In this document: in pieces, positions 40,601 through 50,274 of the stretch
Layout: each line of letters begins with the position of its first letter
Position numbering within the stretch: position 1 is the stretch's first letter
Source of the DNA: Triops longicaudatus
Lineage: Eukaryota; Arthropoda; Branchiopoda; Notostraca; Triopsidae
Assembly: GCA_022885665.1 (NCBI GenBank)
Contig: JAGQDJ010000187.1
Span: forward strand, 35,784-99,783
Reading direction: 5' to 3'
DNA: 64,000 nucleotides
The notes under the pieces: generated by a model
Seen by the model: the letters and a program-made list of their open reading frames with translations, nothing else
Told to the model about the DNA's origin: nothing
The model's database searches: none
Made by a program: the position numbers and the translations under genes

Positions 40601-43600
40601 GGTATGTTATCGTCACGTCAAGTCTCAAGGATTAGGTTTCAGTTAGGAACAACTAAAACAATATAACTGTGCTCGCCAGATCAGATCAAAGCTTTTCGGT
40701 CTCCACTTACGAACGAAACTTCCGTTGGCGCGCCGAACGACAATTTTCTTACAAAAAGATTTATAATTCCTTGGAAAATGAGATTTTACAAAGTACTCGT
40801 TTTAAGAGTGTTACGAGTGCTTTGCGACCTAGAGCGGAGGATGACATTTAAGAAAACATTCGTCGATGCCAAGTAACTAGGTAACAATGCTTAGGATCAG
40901 ACCTGACAATCCACCGTTGCTAAGCGGTTTTCATGATCCTTAGCACACATTATATGCTTTCAACTTTCCTTAACACCGCTGCGTGCTTTTCATTCACCGC
41001 ACACTGTATCTTTTTTCCATTTCAATGAGTTTTTATTCATGATAACAGAAACTGCTCGATTTCTACTTGTCAAAATTCCAGGTTCGCCGAAATCATACCA
41101 TCTTACGGTCCACTAACGTACTACGCGTCAAATGTAGCTACAATTCTTAACAGTATTAAAATGATGTTTCAAACTATGAAGTAAAAAGTACGTACAAGTG
41201 CGCGAAAATTTAAAAAAACACCGCAAAGAGTCGGAAACTAAGTCTTAATAACTCATTTAAAACTTTTTGCCCATTATGTTTAAATGAGTTTCTGTCTAGC
41301 ATGTACACTAAAAGTGCCTCTAAACCTCGTTATCGCATAACGCTGCCAACAACACTGCACAATTAACTCGGACGTAATGAGATGAGGACTACACCCGCAT
41401 TTCTTTTTCCGAAAAGTGAATCATGGCTCCAGGGCCGTGTGACATGAAACTAACCCAAAGGGCGTGGCCAAACGTGTATCCAACTCCCCTTACCTCGCAC
41501 CAACACACTTAAGAAACTCATACTCATTTCGATTACTTAGTTAGCCCGCGTGACACGTGAAGAAGCGTCGGTCATTCTTCTCCATTTCTGTGCACTACCA
41601 TGTAGCGTTTTTACTCCCGTCAGATGTACACACACACCCTGGTGAGGGTGAGCTGTCGCGGCAATATCGATCTCCTACTGCGCTCTATTCACATTATCGA
41701 AAAGGTCCGCGCCCCACATCATGAAGAAAACATTTCTGCCGCTTTCGCTCGCTTTCGTCTGCACGACGAGAAGAAAAGTTACCAATCCAAAGGTTCCAGA
41801 TTTGGGAACACACAACTTTCCAAAACCTGCTTCCGTTGGGTATTCACGTGAAAGTACGAAAAGATTGTGGCAGGGCTGAAAGCTATAAATTTAATAGAAG
41901 AGGAACACTTCAACGAAAAGTTCTGAATACCACAATCCCAACTTTTTGGCCCAAGAAAGCAGACAAGCAAGCTGTGCCTTTCACAACTTTTAAACTTTCA
42001 GTCTTTATCACGAATTTTCAATAGTACTTGCAGTAGTAGTGAACATTGCTTGGATTCGAGTTAACAATTCGCTGAATTTCAATTCTTATTGTTGGTTTTA
42101 TGTAAACTACACAACCTTAACGAAAATTTTATAGAACCTACTGGTTTAACTACTTTGTTCCATTCTTTAATTATTAGAAATATTCCTTACAACGGCGTCA
42201 AACTTTGAATCCTGGTTAACAAAAGGACTTTGATGTAAAATGCAGCTTTTAGTAGCTTAAAGTAGCTTTTAGTCACTAAGTTTAGCGTCTCTTATACAAA
42301 CACGCATTTTCCGTGCACCCAACCAAAATATAATCGAAACCTCCGTTCAAAACCCCGCCAAACAAATAGCACTTCTCTAAACTTTGTCGACTTGTCGGAG
42401 GAAGTCGCAGAAATACAAATGCCTCTCTTCCCCTGCGTACTGCGTACTTTGGCACAAACCTTGGCTAAACACTAACTAATACGGCGTGTGTATGTGTTCC
42501 TTTCTTAACATCTTGCCTCAAAGCCTTGTTTACAGCTTCAGGTTCCTTTCTGAGATAACAGACTCGTCAACTCCACACTTTAAACAGTAATTAACTCTTT
42601 TGGAAGAAAGCAAACTTCGCCTTGCTTCTGAACTGAACGACGTTATGCAAGTCCAACATTATAAACTAGGCACGTTTTCTGTACAAAATGCAACGAAAAT
42701 CGAAGTAAACCAAGCCTTTACGCGACTGTGTCTCGCTGGGTAACAATGAATTCTGCTAAAGCTATGTTGTGGCTACGCGAACTATGCAGCAACAACGAAT
42801 GTTCCCGTTCGCGAACACGCCACGGTGCTCGGGTAACATCGAACGTTTCTCGGCACGCGAGCAGCTACTGACTAACAGAAATGTCACTGTTGGCAACTGT
42901 GAATTTTTCTACCCCTAGTCAGACGCTCGGCCGTTTCAGAGTAGGAAGCAACGGTTCTTCGTTGCGGGAGCTTGTTTTGTAACTAGACTATATTCATTGT
43001 TGGCAGCTATACTAATCTTACGTGTTGAGCTTTTAACAGTGGAAATATATTCTGTAACGTAAATGTGTTACATTTCATTTATGAGACGATTTCACTAGAA
43101 AACAGTGCAACTGTGATTACTAAAACTACAACTCTTTCTCGACGAAATAGCTTTCTAACAGGGTTACTTTTTTCAGGGCTTCACTTTTAGCCTGCTAACA
43201 GCGCTTGTATAAGAAAATTCTTGAAGCTTGCAACAGAAAAGAACTATTTTCGCCTAATAACCTATTATAGCCTAGTTTCACCATTACACTTTAAAGCTCG
43301 TGAAGCTACGAGTCCATTTTGGAAAATCCTTAACTTTTTAAAGAGTTGCTTTCAGCCTTCTAGAACATGAAAAGCTTTCAAACCATTTATGACTGAAAAA
43401 AAATCATTTAAATCAGGGAGAGAAACGAAATTGCATGCAAAATCCAGCGGAACTAAAAAAAGAGAGACAAATTGCAACAGAATCTTAGATTCTCCAGAGA
43501 GTTGTAGTCCAAAAGCGCTCAATTCCCTGAGCAATTTTTCGGCAAAAACTCATCAAAACATTGTACACCTTAACGACATTTTACCCCCACAGTGCGTACT

Positions 43601-46600
43601 GTCACTCAGCGCGGCAGCAGAAATCCTTCTCGTGAACCACTTAGCGAGAGATAAAAGCACTCTTGAACGTTTGGATCACGCGTCGCATTCCAGAAAGCGT
43701 GACACCCAGTTGAGAATGCTTCGAATTCAGACGCAACACTACCTAATCCCACTCTTCTAAACATGTTTCTATCTCAGTTAACTAAACAATTTTACACCAA
43801 AGCACGTACACACAAAGTAACTTCCTTTCTACAAACCGCAGCGTTAGAATAACACCTCAGCAACAGAAGCTACGTTAGTATCTATTATTGTTCGTACCGT
43901 TCATACTTTTAAATGTCACTGTTAGGAACACCATCGCACGATTCATCCAATGTAGGCTAAACGAACAGGTAAAGCAATTCTTAAACAGAAATAAATGTAA
44001 AAAATACCAAACTATATATACCTAATTATATAAACTTTAATAATAAATCTAAAAAAGTAAGCCAATCAAAAGGCTATTTCTGTTACTGATACCCCGCCTT
44101 TTTTGTCTCAACTTAAAACCCTGCCGAATAAGTCTTTACGAAACGAAAGTAAACATTTCCTTGGAAAATCTTCCCAAAATAACTTACGCTACAAATCCAG
44201 AGCACTATCGATTATCCCATGGCACTGTTTTCGAACACAGTTTCTAGTTTTTGGTCCTTAACGCAATAAAATGTCGAGAATTTCGAGAACTCTTTCAAAA
44301 TAGTTTAACACTACTGGGAATTTGCACAAAATGTTGGGAAAACAACTTCAGCAATGGGCAACGAAAATACACTAGACTTTTCTGGCGGGAATTCGCTAAG
44401 GGAACAATGGCCGCCTTAGCTGCTCATTCCACTCACTAGAGGGCGCTAAATAGCCTCTGGCACCACTTCAACACAAACTTTCGGCACAATTTCGCTCGCT
44501 TTCTCTTCCAAAAACAAACACGACACCCAAAATGTCAGCCAGCAATAGTCTTCGTCTCAGTTATATTTTTATCTCGTCAATTTTCAGTGTTGGAAAATTC
44601 CAACTTGGAGCAGACATTGCGAGATGTCGCAAGCTTCCTGCCACCTTTTTCTCTCCGCTGGCAAAAATTCATTCGGCTTTAGCGCATTTTTCTCTTTTCT
44701 TCTTCTGTAACCTTTTACGCTCTTAGAAGAGCTCTTCCTCAAGATCAATAGAATCAGACACGCCGATTCGTAGCACAGCACCGTATCACTGCCAACATTG
44801 AACTTTCTTCGACACTTTCAACCTTCACATTCTTATGACTTCAGTTTCATTACTGCCTTGTTTGGGTACTCCGTTAGTCCATGGCTGTAAGTCAACAATG
44901 GTTCTTTGGTGGTAAAAACGTCAACAATTCCCCAAAATTCTGAAACAACGGACGAACTGTTAAATGCAACAGCAACACACGAGATTGTGCCTGCACGACG
45001 ACTTCTCACGCGACTGACGAATTTGGTAACCGAAAAGGAAGCACAAGGTCCTGCATCCAACTAAGCTCCGCCCCCTGACAGAGTTTTTGCGCCCGAGACG
45101 ACGTACTCCTCAGACAGCGCCGACGCTATACCCCTCATGTAACCCCCCACCAAAAACCCCCTAGAGGTCGTCGTAAGCGTAAATACTTGAGGAATAAAAG
45201 TATGCGAGTGGTGATGGCATCCGTAAAAGCGACGAAATCTGCATACGAAAGCGTGTTGATGCATCATTTCTGCGACCCTCTTTCGGAGACATTTTGTTTC
45301 CTTCCGATTATCGTTATTATTCCTTTTACTGTTTCCTACAACATTTACGTATCATTTTGCGGTTTTCAATCATCCACAGATTTTGTTCCCCAGTCTCTAA
45401 GATTTCCAGGAAGAAAATCATTCCTTATTAACCCTTTTTTCAGATTTTCCTTCTTTAACTTCGCTTTGATCCATTGTAGAACGAGACCCGACTGCCATTC
45501 GGCAGCAGATTTGGCTACTTCATTTTTCTTTTGACTCATTTTACTAAAGTAGTCTAAAATTAATTTAAGTCTTAGAACATGAGTGTTTAAATAGATTTTC
45601 TCTGGTAAAGTTTGGATGCCAATATCACGGCGGCAACGCTCAAGCCACGACAATGAAAAAACTTTATTTTGTTTCAATAACTCCATGTGCCATCTAGCGA
45701 CGAATATATATACCAAATTCATCTAAAGTCCATTCAATTCGAAGCCTTACGGACTTTCCCACCTTCCGTCGCACATGAAACTGATCCAAATCAATTGTGA
45801 ATATAGTAAGATTTAAAGTCCGTTACATTGTAATCTTCAATTACTGTATCACTGATTTGCCTCAAACGGAATTTTTCTTAAAAGACATCTATTGGGAGCT
45901 ATAGATACTTTCAGAGCCCGTAAAAATAACTAATGTCTTAAATTTACAAAAAAAAAAGCTAACCACGCCATCTATCGGGGATTATGGTCACTAGTCTTTA
46001 CTTAAGCCCGCTAAACCGGTATTTTTAAACAATACGCAATTTCCTCTCTCAACGGGGCGAAAAAGGGGTGAATTGGGGTAGAATACGTGACACAGAAACT
46101 GGGAATGAAGGAGTAGCAAGGACAATGGCAGTCAAAAGGGAAGAGCGGGCCAAAATGCAACCTTTTCATACTCATAAAAGTGTGTTTCCCTGAAGAAATC
46201 ATAATAAAGATTTCAGGATGCCAAAAACAAGTTTTCACGAGACTCGAAATGTCAACAATCGCAACCAACTTAAAATCAATAAGAGACAGAAACGTGGCAT
46301 TGTAGCAAACTCTGGTGAAGAGAGGGTCACGCTTTCGTAAGAAATAGGCAGACTCTTGTGAAATCAAAAAGAGAAAAAGTATTCTGAGAAATAGACGAAC
46401 AAAAACTTACCGCGCTGCGATACCATTCGGCTGAATCTCTTGGATAAAAATGCCCAATTCGCCTCGCTGCTCCGATTTCAGGCCCACGACGCTGAAGCCT
46501 AAACTTTGTCCCTCGGGTTTCGTCAACTTAAACAAACAAATTTTTATTATTTTTCTATTTCTCTTCTATTTTTATTTTATTTTTTTTTACAAAATGGAGG

Positions 46601-48398
46601 ACTATTCACCTCAATGTTGTACGTGTCCCGGCCCATGGCAGCTTGCTGGATTACTTTCTGGAAATTCGACTGCGCGGCTTTTGTATGTGAAACCTGCAAA
46701 AAATAAATTCAAAGGCTGAATTAATTGAAATGTCAAGACATCAAGGGAATAAATGCGAAAAATATAGAAAAGAGCAAAAGCTTGAATAAATCGAGCAGAA
46801 AATAAAACAAAATCAATGAGTATAAAAAAAATCCAAAAATGAAAATATTAAAACAAAAATAATTGAAAAAATACATGAAAATTAAGGAACATATGAAAAT
46901 CTATAAAACAAAGAAATGACAAATTAAGAAAAATTTCGGAAATCAATAAAGAGTTAACAAAACAAACGTTAACAAGACTTACGAAAGTTAAAAACTAAAA
47001 AATTAAAAGAAAATACGAAATAAAATACGAAATAATTAAAATGCGAGAGAAATGGGAGAAAAATAACCCGAAAATAGAAATCATAAGCCAAAACTGACAA
47101 CAAGCCAACTGACAAAGATGCTTGGGCTAATATCCAAAACTGAATGAATCCGAAAACTAAAAATAAACTGGAAATGTTGGGCGAAAAATAAGGAAAATTG
47201 GAAGGAAGTGGAATTTTACCTAAGAAAATTTTAGGTAGACAAAAAGCAAGACTAAAGGCGAAACATTTAAGAAAATCAACTAAAGAGAAAAAAAATTACA
47301 ATCAACATAAAGAAAGACAGCTCGAGAATCTAAAAGAAAAAAAAAAGTAGAAAGGGAGAAATGATATTTGTAGAAAAAAACGAGCACAATACGAAAATAG
47401 AAAAAAAATACAAATCAAAAACAGAAAATTTTAAACAAGGTACAAAATAAAGCGAAAATGTAAAAAATCGAAACTATAAGCTACTTTCGAATTTTTCCAT
47501 TTTCATCTTATCGTCCATTTTTCCACATTTTGACAGAAGTAAACAAGCTTTAAAGAATAACGAGTAAAAAGCGAAAAAACGATCAAAAAGACTAAAACTT
47601 TAAACCAGTAGAGAATACTGTTTCTCGAGATTTTACAGCTTGTGAAAGTTTTAATTTCTCGTCAATTTTTCCTCATCTTGTTCCGTTTCCTCGTGTTTTT
47701 CAATCCTGAAGAACGACACAAAAGTAAACGCCCATAAAAAATTCAAGCATTTTTTTCTGCCTTTTCACGTTTCTCAGTTCAGCTTCAATTTCTGCTGACT
47801 TCTCAATTTTACCCTCCGCAAATTTTTCAATAAAATAAACAAAATATATATTCCGCCAAGACGGTCGAAAAAATTACAGGCAGCGTCGGGTAGTCTTGGG
47901 CTTTTTTGAGCGACGACGACGCTGAACTCGAGTTGAGGTCCACAAACACTTTTTGCTTGTCCAAGCTGTCATAATTCGGTGGCGGACTGGCGTGGTTGAT
48001 GAGCAAGCCGGCGTTGTCGGGCGTGATATCGAAATCGGAAGGAAGAATGGAAGGATGATGACTGACATGGCTGCGTAATTCTGATATGCTGTCTTGGAGC
48101 TGCAGGCAGTTTTTCAGCATGGGATTTTTGAGCACGGCGATCAGGAATTCCAGGTCAGCCAAGGCTTTGTTGCCCGCGCCGTCGTCGTGCACTTCGCCAT
48201 CGCGGACTTTCCGCTGAACACGTTCCAGCACGATCAGAGCACGTTGCGCATCTAAGACCAAACAAGACATTGGACCGAAAAATTCATGAAAACAGCCCTG
48301 GAAAAATGGAAATCGATACATTGATTGCCTTGCAAGCGACTAAAGGCGTTGCAAGGATTAGCACGACGTATGCTAAGCTTACCTGAGCTGACTGGCAT
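3492..48398 (-). CDS. MPDZ: Multiple PDZ domain protein (MPDZ/PATJ family), 5' 19 coding exons, 3' end off window
   Basis: Cytoplasmic scaffold of the family that links Crumbs/Pals1 polarity complexes and junction proteins through L27 and PDZ domains (family knowledge). Exons read from the sequence, high to low: 48383-48398, 47878-48251, 46610-46693, 46411-46526, 28862-29516, 28396-28530, 27778-27936, 26797-27000, 26188-26413, 25495-25865, 24908-25114, 24611-24784, 24002-24169, 23433-23669, 22173-22400 (or to 21168), 14424-14525, 4551-4673, 3780-3993, 3492-3693. All junctions are GT-AG with matching phases. About 1,331 residues: L27 at ~6-60, PDZ1 ~159-250, PDZ2 ~422-506, PDZ3 ~634-720, PDZ4 ~843-940, PDZ5 ~1023-1111, PDZ6 ~1248-1331. 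The carboxylate-binding loops are visible (SLGFSVVG, GLGFGIIGG, GLGITIAG, GLGISLEG, GLGFSILD, QLGINVEV). The last exon ends in phase 2 (donor gtacgc), so more PDZ domains are expected to the left. Order and linkers match vertebrate MPDZ/PATJ; which of the two names applies is uncertain. Confidence 0.93.
4674..14423. other. MPDZ intron 16 (9.75 kb)
   Basis: AT-rich intron between linker exons 16 and 17. Contents seen: a GC-richer repeat island at 7.25-7.62 kb with three copies or variants of the AACAATGAA motif, another at 13.2-13.45 kb, a 15-bp-stem hairpin at 10276-10308, and A-rich low-complexity runs (8.5-8.9, 11.2-11.4 kb). No coding exon was recognised. Confidence 0.6.
10276..10308. repeat. 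Hairpin, 15-bp perfect stem, 3-nt loop
   Basis: Arms GTCGAATTAGCTTAG and CTAAGCTAATTCGAC around TTT. The right arm continues into AGCTAATTCGACGAAA (10297-10312), found exactly again at 30813-30828. Confidence 0.85.
14424..14525 (-). CDS. MPDZ: MPDZ exon 16: acidic linker exon
   Basis: A 34-codon phase 0/0 exon bounded by ctcggcag acceptor and gtaagt donor. It codes a very acidic segment (DSDVEEYQSDSDDSVED) and lies alone between two introns of 7-10 kb. It is placed in the gene by strand, splice signals, phase and position between the PDZ5 and PDZ6 exons. There is no domain homology, so it is less certain than the PDZ exons. Confidence 0.7.
14526..21167. other. MPDZ intron 15 (about 6.6-7.6 kb)
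   Basis: Between the PDZ5 exon and exon 16. The most notable part is the 14.9-15.42 kb island with four AACAATGAA-type motifs, including an inverted pair at 15102-15122. Open frames here (for instance 20286-20750, minus, Pro-rich) have no recognisable domain. Confidence 0.6.
15102..15122. repeat. Inverted pair of the AACAATGAA motif
   Basis: TTCATTGTT (15102-15110), three bases, AACAATGAA (15114-15122): perfect 9-bp arms. Confidence 0.85.
21168..23669 (-). CDS. MPDZ: MPDZ exons 14-15: PDZ5, with two possible exon-15 ends
   Basis: Exon 14 (23433-23669) is a Ser/Thr-rich linker, then EVIELVKGD-type betaA (here PQVIELVKGDRGLGFSILDY). Exon 15 begins at 22400 with DPMNPNETIIVIRSLVPGG and ends PDZ5 with KGIVRIGVAKPHP. 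A consensus donor (cag/gtgagt) at 22172-22171 closes the exon in phase 0, correct for exon 16. However the frame stays open for 335 further codons to a TAG at 21168-21170, in high-GC codon-like sequence. Either the donor is optional and an alternative isoform of ~1,452 residues ends after PDZ5, or a weak phase-0 donor near the end (TTG/gttagg, about 21180) joins the extension to exon 16. Confidence 0.85.
24002..25114 (-). CDS. MPDZ: MPDZ exons 11-13: PDZ4
   Basis: Exon 11 (24908-25114) ends with LVAKWSRILGPEYEVV, matching the conserved KWQRIMG-x-NYEIVVAHV run-in of PDZ4. Exon 12 (24611-24784) codes GGLGISLEGTVDVEEGREV and HYIRSILPDGPVGANGKL. Exon 13 (24002-24169) codes VNGKQLLGLNHVEVVGILKE and VRMVCARR, closing the domain, then a short basic/polar linker ending FQQR before donor gtaaag. 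All three junctions are phase 0. The insert between betaB and betaC is a few residues longer than in vertebrate PDZ4. Confidence 0.92.
25495..27000 (-). CDS. MPDZ: MPDZ exons 8-10: linker, PDZ3, polyproline tract
   Basis: Exon 8 (26797-27000) is an acidic linker (68 residues). Exon 9 (26188-26413) ends with the PDZ3 start, FDVELKKDSQGLGITIAG, in phase 1. Exon 10 (25495-25865) completes PDZ3 (SGIFVKSINPGSAADL, INDQIVEVDGRSLQGYTNHE) and then codes a strongly Pro-rich stretch (PSPPPSPPPPALPQ and PPPPLSPPAFAPP). Such tracts are typical ligands for SH3, WW or EVH1 domains (family knowledge); whether this one binds anything is inference. Vertebrate homologues have a linker here, but I cannot say whether theirs is equally proline rich. 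Confidence 0.92.
25905..26020. repeat. Low-complexity T-rich tandem array
   Basis: Imperfect repeats of TTTTATTCTATTTTATTT in the intron between MPDZ exons 9 and 10. Confidence 0.8.
27579..27704. repeat. Interspersed repeat, copy 1
   Basis: About 120 bp with high identity to 34919-35043 in the same orientation. Both start TTCATTGTTAC, share TTTCGTAGCCGCCCAC and CAGCCTGTAATAGCCAGTCC, and differ at scattered positions. It lies in MPDZ intron 7. Confidence 0.8.
27778..28530 (-). CDS. MPDZ: MPDZ exons 6-7: PDZ2
   Basis: Exon 6 (28396-28530) codes EVIDLINDGSGLGFGIIGG and SSGVVVKTILPAGVADR. Exon 7 (27778-27936) continues DGRLQSGDHILQIGEV and SEQVAAVLRQSG. Together they form a complete PDZ2, closely matching the second PDZ of vertebrate MPDZ/PATJ, including the GLGF-type loop and the conserved GGVAD-x-GRL turn region. 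Both junctions are phase 0. The domain is split by an intron exactly after VADR, the same position that splits PDZ1 after AAR; shared intron positions between PDZ repeats fit origin by internal duplication. Confidence 0.93.
28862..29516 (-). CDS. MPDZ: MPDZ exon 5: second half of PDZ1 and long Ser/Ala-rich linker
   Basis: Acceptor ttttag at 29517-29518 joins in phase 2 to exon 4, completing Arg and continuing DGRLREGDQILAIDG, the canonical PDZ betaC-betaD and helix region. SHQEAIGILQKARGRLELIV follows and closes PDZ1. The remaining ~170 residues are a low-complexity linker rich in Ser, Ala, Glu and Pro, with several SP and TP dipeptides that could be phosphorylated (inference). The donor is a perfect gtgagt. 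GC content is clearly higher than in the flanking introns. A 206-codon open frame on the opposite strand is only a shadow of this biased composition. Confidence 0.92.
29661..29738. repeat. Tandem duplication, two 39-bp units
   Basis: Units 29661-29699 and 29700-29738 differ at two positions seen (ACTTACTTTAG versus ACTTAGTTTAG, and TTTAGAT versus TTTAAAT). They lie ~145 bp upstream of the exon 5 acceptor, on the intron side. Confidence 0.85.
30813..30845. repeat. Second copy of the AGCTAATTCGACGAAA hairpin element
   Basis: The 16-mer at 30813-30828 is followed by a 10-bp stem (TTCGACGAAA / TTTCGTCGAA) with a 7-nt loop. Confidence 0.8.
34919..35043. repeat. Interspersed repeat, copy 2
   Basis: Partner of 27579-27704. 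It sits at the left end of a larger GC-richer island reaching ~35.55 kb, which may be a fuller copy of the element. Confidence 0.8.
35356..35484. repeat. Tandem duplication, two units of ~64-65 bp
   Basis: Units 35356-35420 and 35421-35484 are head-to-tail. Both run from CCTCYGATTTCATT through GTTGCAACCTGAAC to AGAGAGTTAAGCGC, with scattered differences. Confidence 0.8.
38220..38760. repeat. GC-rich repeat-like island
   Basis: Markedly GC-rich against AT-rich surroundings. It contains an 11-bp inverted repeat (CCAGGCAGGCC 38360-38370, GGCCTGCCTGG 38480-38490) and repeated phrases such as CGGCTTATCRCAGC and GTCCCGGCCTG. This resembles a degenerate transposable-element fragment; type unknown. 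Confidence 0.5.
40564..40588 (+). pseudogene. tRNA-Glu 5'-half relic
   Basis: TCCCATATGGTTTAGTGG then TTAGGAT matches the 5' half of eukaryotic tRNA-Glu, including a perfect A box (TGGTTTAGTGG). The anticodon arm, T arm/B box and 3' acceptor strand are absent downstream. It is a truncated pseudogene or the head of a tRNA-Glu-derived SINE. Confidence 0.7.
46411..48398 (-). CDS. MPDZ: MPDZ exons 1-4: start codon, L27 domain, first half of PDZ1
   Basis: Exon 1 (48383-48398) codes MPVSS plus one base before a gtaagc donor. Joined in phase 1 to exon 2 (47878-48251), it completes an Asp codon and opens the L27 helix DAQRALIVLERVQRKV, aligning with the start of vertebrate MPDZ L27. Exon 2 carries the whole L27 domain, which in the family pairs with the L27N domain of Pals1/MPP5, plus a linker. 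Exon 3 (46610-46693) codes a 28-residue link with FQKVIQQAAMGRD, the counterpart of the conserved IxxMAQGR stretch before PDZ1. Exon 4 (46411-46526) starts PDZ1 (LTKPEGQSLGFSVVG) and ends in phase 2; the next exon lies 16.9 kb away. The start choice rests on the exact phase match and absence of a better upstream ATG; transcript data would settle it. Confidence 0.88.
46694..47877. other. MPDZ intron 2, A-rich on plus strand
   Basis: The part from about 46.75 to 47.48 kb is extremely A-rich and pyrimidine-poor on the plus strand (T-rich on the transcribed-sense strand). No exon was seen. Confidence 0.6.
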
Positions 48399-49467
48399 CG
48401 CTAAGACGGACGAAAAAGGCTACAAGCGACCAAAACTAGCTCCGTTGGGAATTGGAACGCAGCAACGCAGAGAAAACGAGATAATAAATCGAGTTATTCG
48501 TAAGTGAGTGTACTTAATGGACGCAGTTACCTTTATCAGATCACCGAGGGTAGGTCAGGGAAGTTTAGAAGGTTAGGAGAAGGATAATACGCAAAGAAAA
48601 GAGGATAAAAACATTGACGTAAATGGAAGGTAATTCTGGGATCGTTTTTAATATTTTTTTTCAGGGTTGAAGGTGTTGATTAACAACGAATTCTGGCGAA
48701 GAGTAACTACTGAAGGTTGTGAGGGTTAAAATAGTGCAGTGAATTGTAAAAACTTACTAATTGAGTGAGGAAAACAAAGCAACAAATGAAAAAAACAAAC
48801 AACGCCTTCACGTTCTGAAATACTTATGGCGGATTGGAATGCGCCGCGTTCGCCGACGGGCTTGCCCAGTAGAAAAGGGCGCGAGCCCGCGAAGCGACCG
48901 CAACGATTGTCGGCATACCGTAGGTAGAAGAGAAGGAGGGAAGGCTTTAGCAGGTGAAAAGCGTTCGTAGATAGTGCTGCAGGGATTTTAAGTAGATTAA
49001 GGAAAACAAATTATTCAACTCATGAAAAAAACGAAAGAAACTGTAAGAACGTAAGCAAAAACTACGATCTACACTTTCTCGAATAGCTTATTCTTTTTAC
49101 CCAGGAAATTTGAAAATGAAATATTTCTGCTTATTAGACTTTTCATGGACGCAAAAATAAAAGGTGGTTATAACAGTTTTGTAAGAATATTTTGAAAATT
49201 TCCAAAATAGGTTACATGAAGCTAACGTCATTATAATAACAGTTAGCTCGTAAACAAGCATTTATCTTGTATCCAACAGCCAAAATGTGAAACATTCAAC
49301 ATCCGGTAAAATCGAATGGACGATTGTTCCGAAGAAGGTGAAACCTGGGCTTTGATTGGAACTTTCGAACATAAGCCCCGCCCTCATTCCTAAACACGAC
49401 ATTTAAGCCTCCCTTCGCGAATCAGCCACTTGTTTTTTCGAATGTTTTGACACCGCAGTCAAAAAAG
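48399..49467. promoter_or_regulatory. Divergent intergenic region between MPDZ and TM2D1
   Basis: About 1.07 kb separates the MPDZ start codon (minus) from the TM2D1 start codon (plus), so it must hold both 5' UTRs and probably both promoters. I see no TATA box at the expected distance of either start. A local GC-rich patch at 48836-48960 stands out in otherwise AT-rich DNA. Confidence 0.5.
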
Positions 49468-50209
49468 ATGTGTTGCATTTGGCGTAGCTTATTAACATTT
49501 GCCGGTTTAATAAGCGCAATACCTTTTACCGCCGTAGCTGTTGACGTCAATTGCAGTAACCTAAGGCTTGGGCAGTATCTTTGTTCCCCATTGATCGACC
49601 CTGCTACGCAGCAAATAGCAGGATGTCAACCCAACAATGAAGCTCAGAGTAAACTTCGAACGTTTTCCTGTTTCGCTTTTTCCTGTTATTTTCCTGTTAT
49701 TTTTTTCTAGTAAGTTGCGTAGCGGGAGATGAGTTAAATTGTTTGGAAACTGGAAACAATACATTTACGCGAACTGTGCCGTGCAAGTACACGTAAGCTT
49801 ACTTTTTTAGTAATTCGTTTTGTACTTGTCTTTGTTCATTTTATTTGTTACTATATATCTTAGTTTCGGAAACCACATTTTCGTAAAGAAGCGCTTTATA
49901 ATATCTTTTATTTTCCGAAATTAAAACAGGAATGGATATTCGTTCGAAACGACCCTGTTAATGTCGATCTTTTTGGGCACGTTTGGCGTGGACCGTTTCT
50001 ATCTGGGCTACCCAGCCATCGGGCTATTTAAGCTCTGCACCGGTGGGTTTGTGTTCCTCGGCCAGTTGTTGGACATCATTCTCATTGCTACCCAAGTCGT
50101 TTTGCCAGCGGACGGCTCCAATTATGTTATTAGCTATTTCGGGCCCCGGCTGGAAAGAATACCCATCACTAATGAAACGTATCGTTTGCCTCAAGCGGAC
50201 TGGTTTTGA
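49468..50209 (+). CDS. TM2D1: TM2 domain-containing protein 1
   Basis: Complete 180-residue protein in three exons: 49468-49648, 49711-49792, 49930-50209 (introns 62 and 137 bp, GT-AG, phases 1 and 2). There is an N-terminal signal segment (SLLTFAGLISAIPFTAVA), then a Cys-containing ectodomain (DVNCSNLRLGQYLCSPLI, Cys-containing ISCVAGDELNC). NGYS leads into a TM2 domain of two transmembrane helices (~92-150) joined by the conserved DRFYLGYPAIGLFKL. The tail ITNETYRLPQ matches human TM2D1 (ITNETFRKTQ), which separates it from TM2D2 and TM2D3/almondex. TM2D proteins act in the secretory/endosomal pathway and have been tied to Notch signalling in flies. AATAAA at 50275-50280. The ATG at 49468 is the first in frame; it begins a typical signal peptide. 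Confidence 0.93.
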
Positions 50210-50274
50210 AACATGTTCTTTGTGTCATGCACTGTAAATAATGTATAAATCCTTAAAAAGTGAATATAACGTGA

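Larger units (their letters stand above)
29517..46410. other. MPDZ intron 4 (16.9 kb), repeat-bearing
   Basis: Splits PDZ1. It contains a 39-bp tandem duplication (29661-29738), a hairpin repeat (30813-30845), a T-rich stretch (33.29-33.79 kb), GC-rich islands (33.06-33.2, 34.85-35.55, 38.22-38.76, 42.7-43.0 kb), a tRNA-Glu 5' relic (40564-40588) and several CTCF-like sites. A few unrecognised open frames (32071-32292 plus; 45366-45722 minus; 37088-37531 plus; 43389-43760 plus) lack supporting motifs. Confidence 0.6.
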
